Source of the DNA: SIG673 sp045638685 | GTDB lineage: Bacteria > Bacillota > Clostridia > Oscillospirales > CAG-272 | Direction of reading: 5' to 3' | Assembly (NCBI GenBank): GCA_045638685.1 | Contig: JAZUBT010000014.1 | Coordinates: forward strand, 1 to 64,000 | Length of the DNA stretch: 64,000 nucleotides | Shown here: piece by piece, positions 17,140 through 25,613 of the stretch | How positions within the stretch are numbered: the stretch's first letter is position 1 | Layout: each line of letters opens with the position of its first letter | Position numbers and translations under genes: made by a program | Notes under the pieces: generated by a model | Database searches by the model: none | What the model was told of the DNA's origin: nothing | Seen by the model: the letters and a program-made list of their open reading frames with translations, nothing else

Positions 17140-19215
17140 TTAATCAGCCGATTGGTTATACTTAATTTTGTATCTTTCTTGATTAAAGTTTTGCAGGTTG
17201 TACTGATAATCCCAACAGCTTTCTTTATAAATCATAATCCACTGCTGCTTACTGCCCGAGAACTTAATCGTTTTCAGACTGTCGCAGTCATATAAAGCAT
17301 ATTCTCCGATGCGTGAGACACTGCTTCCGATAAGAATATCGGTAAGAGCCTTACATTCGTAAAACGCGCTCTCTTTTATATCCGTTACGCCGTTTCCTAT
17401 TTTAACGCTTTTAAGTCCGTCGCAATTAGAAAACGATGATCCTCCAAGCGACGTTACGCTGTCGGGTATAACCACGCTTGTAAGTCCGTCGCAGCCGAAA
17501 AACGCAGCGCCTCCTATATCCGTAAGGCTATTCGGAAAGATGATTTCTGTAAGCGCAGCGTTATTTTTAAAGGCATTGGAAGCTATAAAAGTCGTGCCAT
17601 CCTTTACCGTATAGCTGCCGCTAACGGTTGCAGCGGCTTCCATAAGATATTTTCCCATATACAGCACTCCGTTTTCCCAGTTAGCCGCGTTACCGTAATA
17701 CTCCGTTCCGTAAAATGCCTCGGAGCCGATATATTCTATTCCTTCGCCCAGCGTAATGCTCGTAATACCTGCACAGTTCTTAAATGCACCGTCTTCAATG
17801 CTTTTCACTGTTCCCGGAATAGTTATGCCCGTAATACTGTCGCATGCCGTAAACGCGCGGGAGCCTATGGTGTTTACATTTTTGCCGAAGCTTACGCTTT
17901 TAATATTAGCGCGATAATCGTATGTAATTCCACCGCTCATAAATATCATACTGAATATTGACGACGGAACAATCTTTACGCTGTCTCCAAAGGTTACGGA
18001 TATTCCGTCTGCTGCCTTACCCGCGTTAGCGAATATTGCGTTAAACGTAAGCGACGCACATTTTACGGCGTTGAAGTTTATCGAGATAAGCGCTGTACAG
18101 TTTGCAAACGCGTACTCCTCTATTTTAATAACTCCGCTCGGTACGGTTATTGACCTTACCACCGTATTGTCGGCATTTAAACCGTTACCTTTTATTTCGG
18201 TAACAGACGCTCCGAGATACGTTTCCGGAATATTTAGCGACTTAACGTTTATTTTATCGTCAAGAAAAGTAAATGTACACGTTGCGCCGTTTTGCGTAAA
18301 GAACTGTCCGCAGCCAAGAATAACCTCGGCGGTCTCCGGCTTCCACGTATCGTTCCAACCGCTCGGAACGGCTTCGCTGACGCACCATATAACCGCGTCT
18401 GGAGATATCGAAAAGGCGTCCTTGCCGATATACGTAACGGTTGACGGAATGACGATGCTGTCAAGCTTCGTGCAGCCTTTGAAGGCTGACTCGCCTATTT
18501 TTTCAATTCCGTTTGGAATAATAACGTCATTAATATAGCTGACGTCAAAAAAGGCGTTATTGGCTATTTCTTTTACAGGAACGTCTTTATAGGTAGCGGG
18601 AATCCTGATTTTGTCGCCGGTTTCTTTGCCGACACCTGTTACGGTGTAATAGCTTCCATCGGTCGAAAGCTGATATTCAAGCCTGCTTTCCGGCACAAGG
18701 CTTTCAAGCACGCTTACCCTTCCCTTTGTTTCGGAATATCCGTTCATTCTTACGGCTATGTTAACGACGCCCTCTGTCTTTTTTGTAACCGAAACTATAA
18801 ATCTGATGCGCTCTTCTTTCTTTTCAACGTCGTAAAGCCTTACCCTTGCGGTTATCTTATCTTTTATTACGGAATAATCTGACGTCGGAAAATCCTCCAC
18901 GTTGAAGTCAAAATCATCTCCGTATTGAGAAGAAAAATCAATAGATACGGTTGCTATCGCGCCTTCGTTTGAGCTATCTATATTTGACAAAGCAAAATCA
19001 ATAACCACGTAGCTTTTTTCGTCAATCGCTGTTTCTATTTTATCCTTTATTTTTCCGTCATGCTCTCCGCTAAAAAAATCAGCCTCGCTAAGATAACCGA
19101 ATGAGGTTTTAACGTCCATATACTCATCCTTGCCACAGCCGGAAGCGGTAAAAACAGCCGCAACGGTTAGCAGAAAAAATATAAGATATTTCAGCGTACT
19201 TTTTACAGTTTCCAT
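17140..19215 (-). CDS. LRR lipoprotein E (BspA-type leucine-rich repeats)
   Basis: 691 residues from the ATG at 19215, set by GGAGGTCTCCT and giving the signal METVKSTLKYLIFFLL with lipobox ASGC. The shared N-terminal module is present (FGYLSEADFFSGEHDGKIKD, EDFPTSDYSVIKD, IRFIVSVTKKT). LRR_5 units follow, interrupted by a longer irregular stretch at about 380-440 and by an NWENGVLYMGKYL segment like one in LRR lipoprotein A. It is a separate unit with its own promoter and terminator, both nearly the same as those around LRR lipoprotein D, so the gene and its control region look like a tandem duplication. Confidence 0.85.
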   Translation of the reverse strand: METVKSTLKYLIFFLLTVAAVFTASGCGKDEYMDVKTSFGYLSEADFFSGEHDGKIKDKIETAIDEKSYVVIDFALSNIDSSNEGAIATVSIDFSSQYGDDFDFNVEDFPTSDYSVIKDKITARVRLYDVEKKEERIRFIVSVTKKTEGVVNIAVRMNGYSETKGRVSVLESLVPESRLEYQLSTDGSYYTVTGVGKETGDKIRIPATYKDVPVKEIANNAFFDVSYINDVIIPNGIEKIGESAFKGCTKLDSIVIPSTVTYIGKDAFSISPDAVIWCVSEAVPSGWNDTWKPETAEVILGCGQFFTQNGATCTFTFLDDKINVKSLNIPETYLGASVTEIKGNGLNADNTVVRSITVPSGVIKIEEYAFANCTALISINFNAVKCASLTFNAIFANAGKAADGISVTFGDSVKIVPSSIFSMIFMSGGITYDYRANIKSVSFGKNVNTIGSRAFTACDSITGITIPGTVKSIEDGAFKNCAGITSITLGEGIEYIGSEAFYGTEYYGNAANWENGVLYMGKYLMEAAATVSGSYTVKDGTTFIASNAFKNNAALTEIIFPNSLTDIGGAAFFGCDGLTSVVIPDSVTSLGGSSFSNCDGLKSVKIGNGVTDIKESAFYECKALTDILIGSSVSRIGEYALYDCDSLKTIKFSGSKQQWIMIYKESCWDYQYNLQNFNQERYKIKYNQSAD

Positions 19216-19274
19216 AGGAGACCTCCACCCTAAAACATAACATAAGATTGTATGTTCATACAAAATAAAACGTT

Positions 19275-19363
19275 AAAAACAGTATAGCACCTTTTCCTTT
19301 TTTTGTCAATACGCGCGGAAAATAAAAAAGCTCTCTTGAACGTAGTATGTCAAAAGAGCTTTT
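19275..19363. repeat. Direct repeat, copy 2: terminator-promoter cassette before LRR lipoprotein E
   Basis: Partner of 16990-17079. It holds the M18 peptidase terminator and the LRR lipoprotein E promoter. Confidence 0.9.
19281..19309 (-). promoter_or_regulatory. Promoter of LRR lipoprotein E
   Basis: Read on minus: CCGCGCGTA, then TTGACA (19304-19309), 17-bp spacer, TATACT (19281-19286). Confidence 0.9.
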
Positions 19364-19364
19364 T
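19322..19364 (-). terminator. Intrinsic terminator after the M18 aminopeptidase gene
   Basis: AAAAAGCTCT/AGAGCTTTTT inverted repeat with A and T flanks. Confidence 0.85.
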
Positions 19365-19375
19365 CTTTTTTTAAC

Positions 19376-20764
19376 TTACTTAATAAATGCCTTAAATGCC
19401 TCGTAGGTGGAATAAAGATCTGCCTTGGAAACAACCTCGTACGGCGCGTGCATTGATATTACCGGTACACCAAGGTCAACGGTATCAATGTTAAGGTTTG
19501 CTATATACATCGCGACCGTTCCGCCGCCGCCGATATCCACCTTACCAAGCTCAGACGTCTGCCACTGCACTCCGTTTTCCGCGAATATTTTTCTGACGTA
19601 TCCAACGAACTCCGCTGAGGCGTCGCTTGTGCCCGACTTTCCTCTCGCCCCCGTATATTTGGACATCGTCGTACCGCAGGAAATCATAGCGCTGTTACGC
19701 TTTTCATATACGTCGGCAAAGTTGGGATCAAACGCCGCATTGACGTCTGCCGAGAGGCATTTCGATGCTGCTCTTACCGCTATGGGAGAGTAACCGAGGC
19801 TTACCGATATTTCGGTTATAAGGTCAAGCAGAAGCATAGACTGCATACCTGTATTTCCGTTGCTTCCCGTCTCCTCTTTATCGGCAAGAATACCAAAAAC
19901 AGTGCTGTCGCTGTCGCATTCAATTACCGCGCGCAGAAGCGGGTATGCGCAAACTCTGTCGTCGTGTCCGTAGGCGCCGATAAGCGCTCTGTCAAAGCCT
20001 ATATCTCTCGCGTTAAACGCAGGGACGCAGGAAAGCTCCGCGCTTATGAAATCCTCCTCGGTTATGCCGTATTTTTCGTTTAAGATATTTAAAACGTTCA
20101 GCTTTACCGAGCCGTCAGCGTCCCCGTCCTTAAGGGGCATTCCGCCAACGAGAATGTTGAGGCTTTCTCCCGCTATCGCCGTTCCGAGGGGCTTCTGGTT
20201 CTGCTCTGCCGCAAGGTGCGGAAGCAGGTCATTTATATAAAACACGGGATCGGACTGCTCGTCTCCTATTCTTATCTTAAGCTCACTTCCGTCCTTTTTA
20301 ACTACAACTCCGTGAAGGGAAAGCGGCATCGCCATCCACTGATATTTTCTTATACCGCCGTAGTAATGTGTTTTAAAGAATGCCATTCCGCCGTCCTCAT
20401 AAAGCGGAACCTGCTTTAAATCTATACGTGGAGAATCTATGTGCGCGGCGAGAATACGTATTCCGTCGGTATCAAGAGGACGAGAACCGATTTTAAAGAC
20501 AAAAAGGCTCTTTCCCCTATTATTGTAATATTTTTTGTCTCCAACCTTAAGCTTCTCTCCGAGACGGTACTCTGTAAAGCCCTTTGCCTTGGCAAGCTCT
20601 ATAGCAAAATCGGTGGCTTCTCTCTCGGTTTTCGCCTCGTCAAGGAACGCCATATAGTCATCGGAAAAATCAAAAATGTTATTTATTTTTTCCGTATCGG
20701 CGTTTTCAAATATATTTTTCTTTTTCATTTGCAGTTTATCTGCAAGCTTAACTGCTTCACTCAT
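19376..20764 (-). CDS. M18-family zinc aminopeptidase
   Basis: 462 residues, the usual length for the aspartyl aminopeptidase family. It releases N-terminal residues from peptides in the cytoplasm using two metal ions. Metal ligands are visible in LAAHIDSPRID (about 118-128), GAYGHDDRVCAYPLL, DKEETGSNGNTGMQS (catalytic Glu pair) and ISMHAPYEVV near the C-terminus. A GAGAGGAAT ribosome site precedes the ATG. It has its own promoter at 20914-20942 with a leader of about 140 nt rich in CGGTT/AACCG inverted repeats, so some RNA-level control is possible. Confidence 0.93.
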   Translation of the reverse strand: MSEAVKLADKLQMKKKNIFENADTEKINNIFDFSDDYMAFLDEAKTEREATDFAIELAKAKGFTEYRLGEKLKVGDKKYYNNRGKSLFVFKIGSRPLDTDGIRILAAHIDSPRIDLKQVPLYEDGGMAFFKTHYYGGIRKYQWMAMPLSLHGVVVKKDGSELKIRIGDEQSDPVFYINDLLPHLAAEQNQKPLGTAIAGESLNILVGGMPLKDGDADGSVKLNVLNILNEKYGITEEDFISAELSCVPAFNARDIGFDRALIGAYGHDDRVCAYPLLRAVIECDSDSTVFGILADKEETGSNGNTGMQSMLLLDLITEISVSLGYSPIAVRAASKCLSADVNAAFDPNFADVYEKRNSAMISCGTTMSKYTGARGKSGTSDASAEFVGYVRKIFAENGVQWQTSELGKVDIGGGGTVAMYIANLNIDTVDLGVPVISMHAPYEVVSKADLYSTYEAFKAFIK

Positions 20765-20912
20765 AGATTATTCCTCTCATTTCTTTTATAAAATAAATAT
20801 TTACCGGGAGCTCCAAATTATACTTGTCAAATAGGCAAAACGGCGGTTAAGAACCGTCATTTGCGGTTACCGTTCAATCGGCAGTTAACCGCTCTACGTA
20901 TATTACATTAAT
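20765..20912 (-). other. Structured 5' leader of the M18 aminopeptidase gene
   Basis: The transcribed leader contains several CGGTTAA / TTAACCG and ACGGTAACCG arms, for example CGGTT-ctt-AACCG. They can form alternative hairpins. No known riboswitch class was recognised and no clear U-tract follows them. Confidence 0.4.
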
Positions 20913-20913
20913 T

Positions 20914-20942
20914 ATTATACAGTATCTCATACACTGTGTCAA
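20914..20942 (-). promoter_or_regulatory. Promoter of the M18 aminopeptidase gene
   Basis: Read on minus: TTGACA (20937-20942), 17-bp spacer, TATAAT (20914-20919). Confidence 0.9.
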
Positions 20943-20991
20943 TAGATTTCAGCTAATATTTACCGCTTTTTGCCGTTAAACACGAAAAAAC

Positions 20992-21020
20992 TTGACAACG
21001 GAGAAATTTAATTGTATAAT
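20992..21020 (+). promoter_or_regulatory. Promoter of the M16 peptidase gene
   Basis: TTGACA at 20992-20997, 17-bp spacer, TATAAT at 21015-21020. In the leader, ATAAAACCGA (21043-21052) and TCGGTTTTAT (21067-21076) form a perfect 10-bp hairpin shortly before the ribosome site. Confidence 0.9.
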
Positions 21021-21099
21021 TAAGAAAACGCAGATTTTCATCATAAAACCGATTCTTTAAAAGCGGTCGGTTTTATAATTTATCCGAAAGGTCTTTTTA

Positions 21100-22365
21100 A
21101 TGGAAAAAACTTTTTACACCAAAAACGGCACCCCCGTTCACAGCTACAAAAACACGAATATTTCGTCCTTTGCCATTTCGCTATTTTTACGCTGCGGCCC
21201 TGTGTACGAGAGTGAAAACGAAAGCGGATTTGCCCACTTTTTCGAGCACATCGTTTTTCGCAATATAAACGCTATAATGGACGGAAAGCTCTACGAAACA
21301 CTTGACGCGAGCGGTCTTTACTTCAACGCCGCCACCTATGTTAACTACGTCGAATTTTCTATAAGCGGCGCAAAGGAGCATTTTGAGGACGCCGCCAAAA
21401 TAATCTCTCTCGTTCTCTCTCCGTTTGTTCTTTCGGCGGGGGAAATAGCCACCGAGAAAAAGCGGATAAAAGCAGAAATACGCGAGGACAGCGAAAGCTC
21501 TCTTGACCGTTTTTCCGATAAAGCAGTATATGGCGGAACGCCTCTTGCAAGACCGATAACGGGAAAGTGCGGCGACGTCGAGCGTTTCGGACTTAAAATG
21601 CTCCGCATAAACAGAAAACGTTTTCTTACCAAGGAAAATATCTTCTTCTACGTTGGCGGAAGCTTTCAGGAAGCGAGCCTTGATTTTCTCACCTCGCTTA
21701 TTGAAAAGCAGGAAATTTACTCCGGCCCCGCATTTACAAACATCGCACCCGTACCCGCGAGTTTCGGTAAAAGAGGCTGCTCCGTGGCGGTTAAAAACGC
21801 AGCGTCCTGCTCGGTAAAGCTGTCGTTTGATATTAAAAACGGAGATTACTCACTCCCCGAGCTTTTTTGTCTCTCCGACTGCCTTTTTGCTGGCGAAAGC
21901 TGTCCTATGTACCGAGAGCTATCCGAGAACACGGGACTGATTTACAGCTACGACGAGGCTCTACTCTGCTTTGAAAATATTTCGTTTTTAAGTGTCTCCT
22001 ACGAGGTACGCGCAGACAAGCTTATGCGTAGCATTGAAACGGTAATAAAGATGCTTAAAAAGGCGAAGGCTGACGCGGGCAGACGACTTAAGCTCATCAC
22101 CCCCGCTTACACCGACAACGCCTATCTTATGCTTGACAGCGCCGAAACCATTTCCTCCGATTTTGGGTATTTTAACCACATTTTAGGTTGCAAATACTAC
22201 TCGGTGAGCGATCGATTTTCTGCCTTTTCCTCCCTTTCCGAGGAAAGAATAACCGCCCTTGCCGACGAGGTGTTTACGCCGGATAATCTTGTGATTTCAG
22301 TTAAGGGAAACAAAAAGAAAATTGACGTTACGGAGATAAAGAGGATAGTGAAAGAAAATTTATAA
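21100..22365 (+). CDS. M16-family zinc metallopeptidase (pitrilysin type)
   Basis: 421 residues, typical of a single M16 peptidase subunit. The inverted zinc motif HFFEH (about 46-50, in GFAHFFEHIVFRN) and the distal Glu region EIATEKKRIKAEIRED (about 113-128) are present, so catalysis is likely. The C-terminal half is the usual inactive M16_C domain. There is no signal peptide, so it acts in the cytoplasm. Clostridial M16 peptidases often come in adjacent pairs; here only one gene is seen. The start follows GAAAGG with eight bases of spacing. It converges with manA on a shared terminator. Confidence 0.9.
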   Translation: MEKTFYTKNGTPVHSYKNTNISSFAISLFLRCGPVYESENESGFAHFFEHIVFRNINAIMDGKLYETLDASGLYFNAATYVNYVEFSISGAKEHFEDAAKIISLVLSPFVLSAGEIATEKKRIKAEIREDSESSLDRFSDKAVYGGTPLARPITGKCGDVERFGLKMLRINRKRFLTKENIFFYVGGSFQEASLDFLTSLIEKQEIYSGPAFTNIAPVPASFGKRGCSVAVKNAASCSVKLSFDIKNGDYSLPELFCLSDCLFAGESCPMYRELSENTGLIYSYDEALLCFENISFLSVSYEVRADKLMRSIETVIKMLKKAKADAGRRLKLITPAYTDNAYLMLDSAETISSDFGYFNHILGCKYYSVSDRFSAFSSLSEERITALADEVFTPDNLVISVKGNKKKIDVTEIKRIVKENL

Positions 22366-22367
22366 GA

Positions 22368-22401
22368 GAAAAAAGCCTTCCCGATTTGGGAAGGCTTTTT
22401 A
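22368..22401. terminator. Bidirectional terminator between the M16 peptidase and manA
   Basis: AAAAAGCCTTCCC (22371-22383) and GGGAAGGCTTTTT (22388-22400) form a perfect 13-bp stem. Confidence 0.93.
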
Positions 22402-22407
22402 AATTAA

Positions 22408-23352
22408 TTAAAGCGTTGATTTAACAACGTGCATATTGCCGCGGAAAGTGATTTCGCCCGCACCCGCAAAGGCGAAAACGGTGCTTCCCTTTGTAACGTT
22501 TATCTCCTCGTCGCTTGAAATTATCGCGCCTGCGCCCTCGGTAACGGTGAACGCCGCAAAGCTCTTTTCCGTAACGTCGGTTTTCTCCTCGCCGTGGACG
22601 TCGATAACAGAAACGTTAAAGAACGGGCAGGAAACCATCACCTTTTCGCTACCATTCTGCACACCCTTTTCGTAAAACTCGGTCTGTACGTTAAGGTTAG
22701 ACGCTATAATTCCCTTTTCTATATGAAGTTCTCTTTCATTTCCGTTTGCATCCTTACGCTTGTAGTCATAAAGACGGTAAGTGGTGTCGGACGTCTGCTG
22801 AATCTCGCATATCGTAATACCGGCGCCTATTGCGTGAATGGTACCCGCTTTAATAAAGAAGGTGTCGCCCGTCTTAACGGGAACCTTGTTAAGGTAATCG
22901 GTTATGGTGCCGTCAAGAATTGCCTCGCGGAACCTCTCGCCGCTTAATTTCTCCTTTACGCCATAGTAAAGATACGCGTCCTTTTCCGCCTCGCAGATTA
23001 TCCACATTTCGGTTTTACCGCCGTCCGCATTAAGCTCTTTAGCGTTTTCGTCGCTCGGGTGGACCTGTATTGAAAGCGGCTGCGCGGCATCTATAAGCTT
23101 AATGAGTATAGGTAATTTATCATTCCCGTCTGCCGCTGTTCCGAGAATCTCCTTTCCCTCGGCGGCAATAACCTCATTAATAGTTTTTCCGTCATATTTA
23201 CCACCGTCAGCGCGACTCTCCTTGCCCTCGTATCCTGAAAGCTCCCACGCCTCGGCAATATCCTTAAACGCGGTTTTTCCGTATTTATCGTAAAGATTTG
23301 TACCTCCCCATATCGCCTTATGGCAGTATGGCTTTAATTTTACAAGCTTCAT
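22408..23352 (-). CDS. manA: Mannose-6-phosphate isomerase, class I
   Basis: 314 residues, the short Bacillus-type class I enzyme, interconverting mannose-6-phosphate and fructose-6-phosphate. The cupin zinc ligands are visible: QVHPSDENA (Gln and His), GGKTEMW (Glu) and AGTIHAIGAG (His). The N-terminal KPYCHKAIWGGTNL and the EIQQTSDTTYRLYDY block are family signatures. The gene follows the amidase by 29 bases on the same strand and probably shares its transcript. It ends at the shared terminator with the M16 peptidase gene. Confidence 0.95.
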   Translation of the reverse strand: MKLVKLKPYCHKAIWGGTNLYDKYGKTAFKDIAEAWELSGYEGKESRADGGKYDGKTINEVIAAEGKEILGTAADGNDKLPILIKLIDAAQPLSIQVHPSDENAKELNADGGKTEMWIICEAEKDAYLYYGVKEKLSGERFREAILDGTITDYLNKVPVKTGDTFFIKAGTIHAIGAGITICEIQQTSDTTYRLYDYKRKDANGNERELHIEKGIIASNLNVQTEFYEKGVQNGSEKVMVSCPFFNVSVIDVHGEEKTDVTEKSFAAFTVTEGAGAIISSDEEINVTKGSTVFAFAGAGEITFRGNMHVVKSTL

Positions 23353-23381
23353 CCTTGATTTTCTCCTTTGTATTTCTTAAG

Positions 23382-23948
23382 TTATGTTAATCCGTAGTAG
23401 TCAAGCAGTCCGTTATATATTCCCCTTGCGTAAAGCGCAGGATTATCGTTCATAAACGCCGCCTCGCCGGGGTTAGTTATAAAACCGAGCTCAATAAGTA
23501 CTGCGGGCATATTGGTTTTTCTTAAAACGTAAAGCGACGGTCTTACAAAAACGCCTCTGTTAGGATACCCCGTAGCATCGGTGAGATTTTCAAGAATATC
23601 CTCCGCAAGCGCCTCTGCCGGACTGCTTCTGCTGAAAATGTAAGCCTCACTTCCCGTTGCCGACGTTATATCCGAGGCGTTTACGTGAATGGACAGAAAC
23701 GCGTCCGCGCCATAGTTATTGGCGGCTGTCGTTCTGATATTAAGGCTCTCCGCATTTGACGTTCCGAGAACCTCCGACGGACTGCCGCGCGAAAGAAGGA
23801 CGTCAAAATTTCCGTTTTGTCGGAGCAGATCGGCAAGAGCCACGCCGACCGCGTAAGTAATATCCTGCTCGCGAAGTCCGTTTCCCTCGGCGCCCGCATT
23901 AGGATTTCGTGGGTTATGTCCCTGATCAATAAAAATCTTGATAGCCAT
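23382..23948 (-). CDS. N-acetylmuramoyl-L-alanine amidase (Amidase_3)
   Basis: 188 residues, essentially one Amidase_3 domain. It cleaves the amide bond between MurNAc and the stem peptide. Zinc and catalytic residues are in KIFIDQGHNP (His), FLSIHVNAS (His) and the C-terminal IELGFITNPGEAAFM (Glu). No signal peptide, membrane anchor or wall-binding domain is present, unlike exported autolysins. It could be released by lysis, or be a spore-cortex or phage-derived amidase. A GAGGAG site precedes the ATG. It is probably the first gene of a two-gene unit with manA; only a weak promoter (TATAAT near 23997-24002) is seen. Confidence 0.9.
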   Translation of the reverse strand: MAIKIFIDQGHNPRNPNAGAEGNGLREQDITYAVGVALADLLRQNGNFDVLLSRGSPSEVLGTSNAESLNIRTTAANNYGADAFLSIHVNASDITSATGSEAYIFSRSSPAEALAEDILENLTDATGYPNRGVFVRPSLYVLRKTNMPAVLIELGFITNPGEAAFMNDNPALYARGIYNGLLDYYGLT

Positions 23949-24081
23949 AGCTTTCTCCTCTAAGAAATGTTTTGCCGTTTTAACGGCGTTCGTTACATTA
24001 TATTCTTAAAAAGGGAGTTATGCCACGGCTGTCTCGACATTTTTTAGTGTTTTTAGGTCTAAAACGGATTTTTAAACCGTC

Positions 24082-25380
24082 TTATTCCGGAGATTTTTCT
24101 CCGCATTCGGGGCAGAATTTAAACGAAGCTTTTGACTTATATCCGCATTTACATATAAACTCATCTGCCGGCTTCTTGCTTCCGCACTCCGGACAGAATT
24201 TTCCGGTATTTACCGATCCACAGGCGCATTTCCACCCTCCTTCGGGCATCTGCACCGGCTTTTTAGCTCCGCACTGATAGCAGAACTTTCCTTTATTTCC
24301 CGCTCCGCATTCACATTCCCATACGGAATTGCTCTCTTCCGCCTTTTTAGCTGCTTCTCTTTCGGCATTTTCCTTTTCGTTAAGCGCCGCGGCGGTGTTA
24401 AGAAGTGCTCCCTGCGACTGGGCGTTATTTCCCATAGCGTTGCCCATCATTCCGAGTCCCATAAATCCTGTCATAGCGCCCGCTGAGTTTTCCGCCGCCC
24501 TTTGCATCGCCTGCATCTGAGCGTAGGCAAGGCCTCCAGCCATCGCATTAGGATTTGAATGCATAACGTTGGTATCAAACTCCTCTATACGCTTACGGCT
24601 CTTTTCGTCGGGCGTAACCTTGACTATTGCTACGGAAACGACGTCGAGACCGCGTTTTACGCCCCACTCCTCGTCGAGAGTTTCGGACATATATTTCGCT
24701 ATTTCTCTCTGCTTCATCGGAATCTGACTAAACTTTATTCCTTCCGCGGAAAGCATACCGAGAGAGGTGTCAAGAGCGGTCATAAACTCGTCCTTGCACA
24801 TATCCATAAGCGTATCCTTGGTATAGACGTCGGAAACCGCTCCCGCGACCGACGAGAAGAACACGATAGGATCCTTTATACGGAATGAAAACTGTCCGAA
24901 ATATCTGATGTAAAGGGCGGTTCTGTAATAAGGATCGTCGTACACCATAGGAGAGGTTGTACCGAACTTATTATCCATTATTTCCTTTACGTTGACGTAG
25001 TAAACTCTCTGAACCTTTGCCTTGTCTCCGCCAAAGGTAAAGCGTTCTCCAACCTTTTTAAAGGAATCAACGATACCGTTCCAAAGTCCGCCGCAGAAAA
25101 TTGACGGCTCGCTCGAAGCGTCCCAGATAAATCTTCCCGGCTCCGCGCAAAACTCAACAATCTTTCCGTCCTCAACGATTATAGCTGCCTGACCTTCGGC
25201 AACCGCGATAGCCGAGCCGTTTGAAATAATATCCTCTTTTCCCTTATTATTTCCCTTTGTCTGCTTTTTTCCTTTAACTATAAGCTGATCGCCTGTCATA
25301 GAATCAGCCCAGAAGTACTCCTTCCACTGGTCGGCAAGAACGCTTCCCGCCGCGCCAAGCGCTGCTCTGATAAGTCCCAT
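24082..25380 (-). CDS. SPFH-domain protein with C-terminal zinc ribbons
   Basis: 432 residues of the family often labelled virion core protein/YdjI. The first 280 residues are an SPFH/band-7 domain (VAEGQAAIIVEDGKIVEF, then VKRGLDVVSVAIVKVTPDEK). A Met/Ala/Asn-rich linker (GLAYAQMQAMQRAAENSAG, then GLGMMGNAMGNNAQ) follows. The end holds three zinc-ribbon units (CECGAGNKGKFCYQCG, CACGSVNTGKFCPECG, CKCGYKSKASFKFCPECG). There is no membrane segment. SPFH proteins make ring-like scaffolds at membranes; related Bacillus proteins belong to membrane-stress systems. It has its own promoter at 25442-25470. Confidence 0.88.
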   Translation of the reverse strand: MGLIRAALGAAGSVLADQWKEYFWADSMTGDQLIVKGKKQTKGNNKGKEDIISNGSAIAVAEGQAAIIVEDGKIVEFCAEPGRFIWDASSEPSIFCGGLWNGIVDSFKKVGERFTFGGDKAKVQRVYYVNVKEIMDNKFGTTSPMVYDDPYYRTALYIRYFGQFSFRIKDPIVFFSSVAGAVSDVYTKDTLMDMCKDEFMTALDTSLGMLSAEGIKFSQIPMKQREIAKYMSETLDEEWGVKRGLDVVSVAIVKVTPDEKSRKRIEEFDTNVMHSNPNAMAGGLAYAQMQAMQRAAENSAGAMTGFMGLGMMGNAMGNNAQSQGALLNTAAALNEKENAEREAAKKAEESNSVWECECGAGNKGKFCYQCGAKKPVQMPEGGWKCACGSVNTGKFCPECGSKKPADEFICKCGYKSKASFKFCPECGEKSPE

Positions 25381-25441
25381 ATTTTAATTCCTTTCCGTAC
25401 GTAAAAATGAATGTAATTAAAGAGTTTATTCTTATAATAAT

Positions 25442-25470
25442 ATTTTACAGCATTAAAAACTCCGTGTCAA
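25442..25470 (-). promoter_or_regulatory. Promoter of the SPFH protein gene
   Basis: Read on minus: TTGACA (25465-25470), 17-bp spacer, TAAAAT (25442-25447). Confidence 0.8.
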
Positions 25471-25531
25471 GTAATGTTTCATTAATTTATGAAAAAAATT
25501 TCTTGCATTTTTGATATAATTTCACAAATTA

Positions 25532-25570
25532 AGAAAAATCCCCGCAGCTGAAAAACAGCGGCAGGGAATT
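25532..25570 (-). terminator. Intrinsic terminator after the WYL regulator gene
   Basis: TTCCCTGCCGCTG/CAGCTGCGGGGA hairpin around a T5 loop, followed on minus by TTTTTC. Confidence 0.75.
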
Positions 25571-25613
25571 TATTGTTTTTTACAAAGCAATAAAAGCGGC
25601 ACTAAGTTAAAGC

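Noticed and set aside
20797..20830. Second promoter in the M18 peptidase leader (TTGACA next to TATAAT)
   Set aside because: The two boxes are only two bases apart on minus, far from the usual 17.
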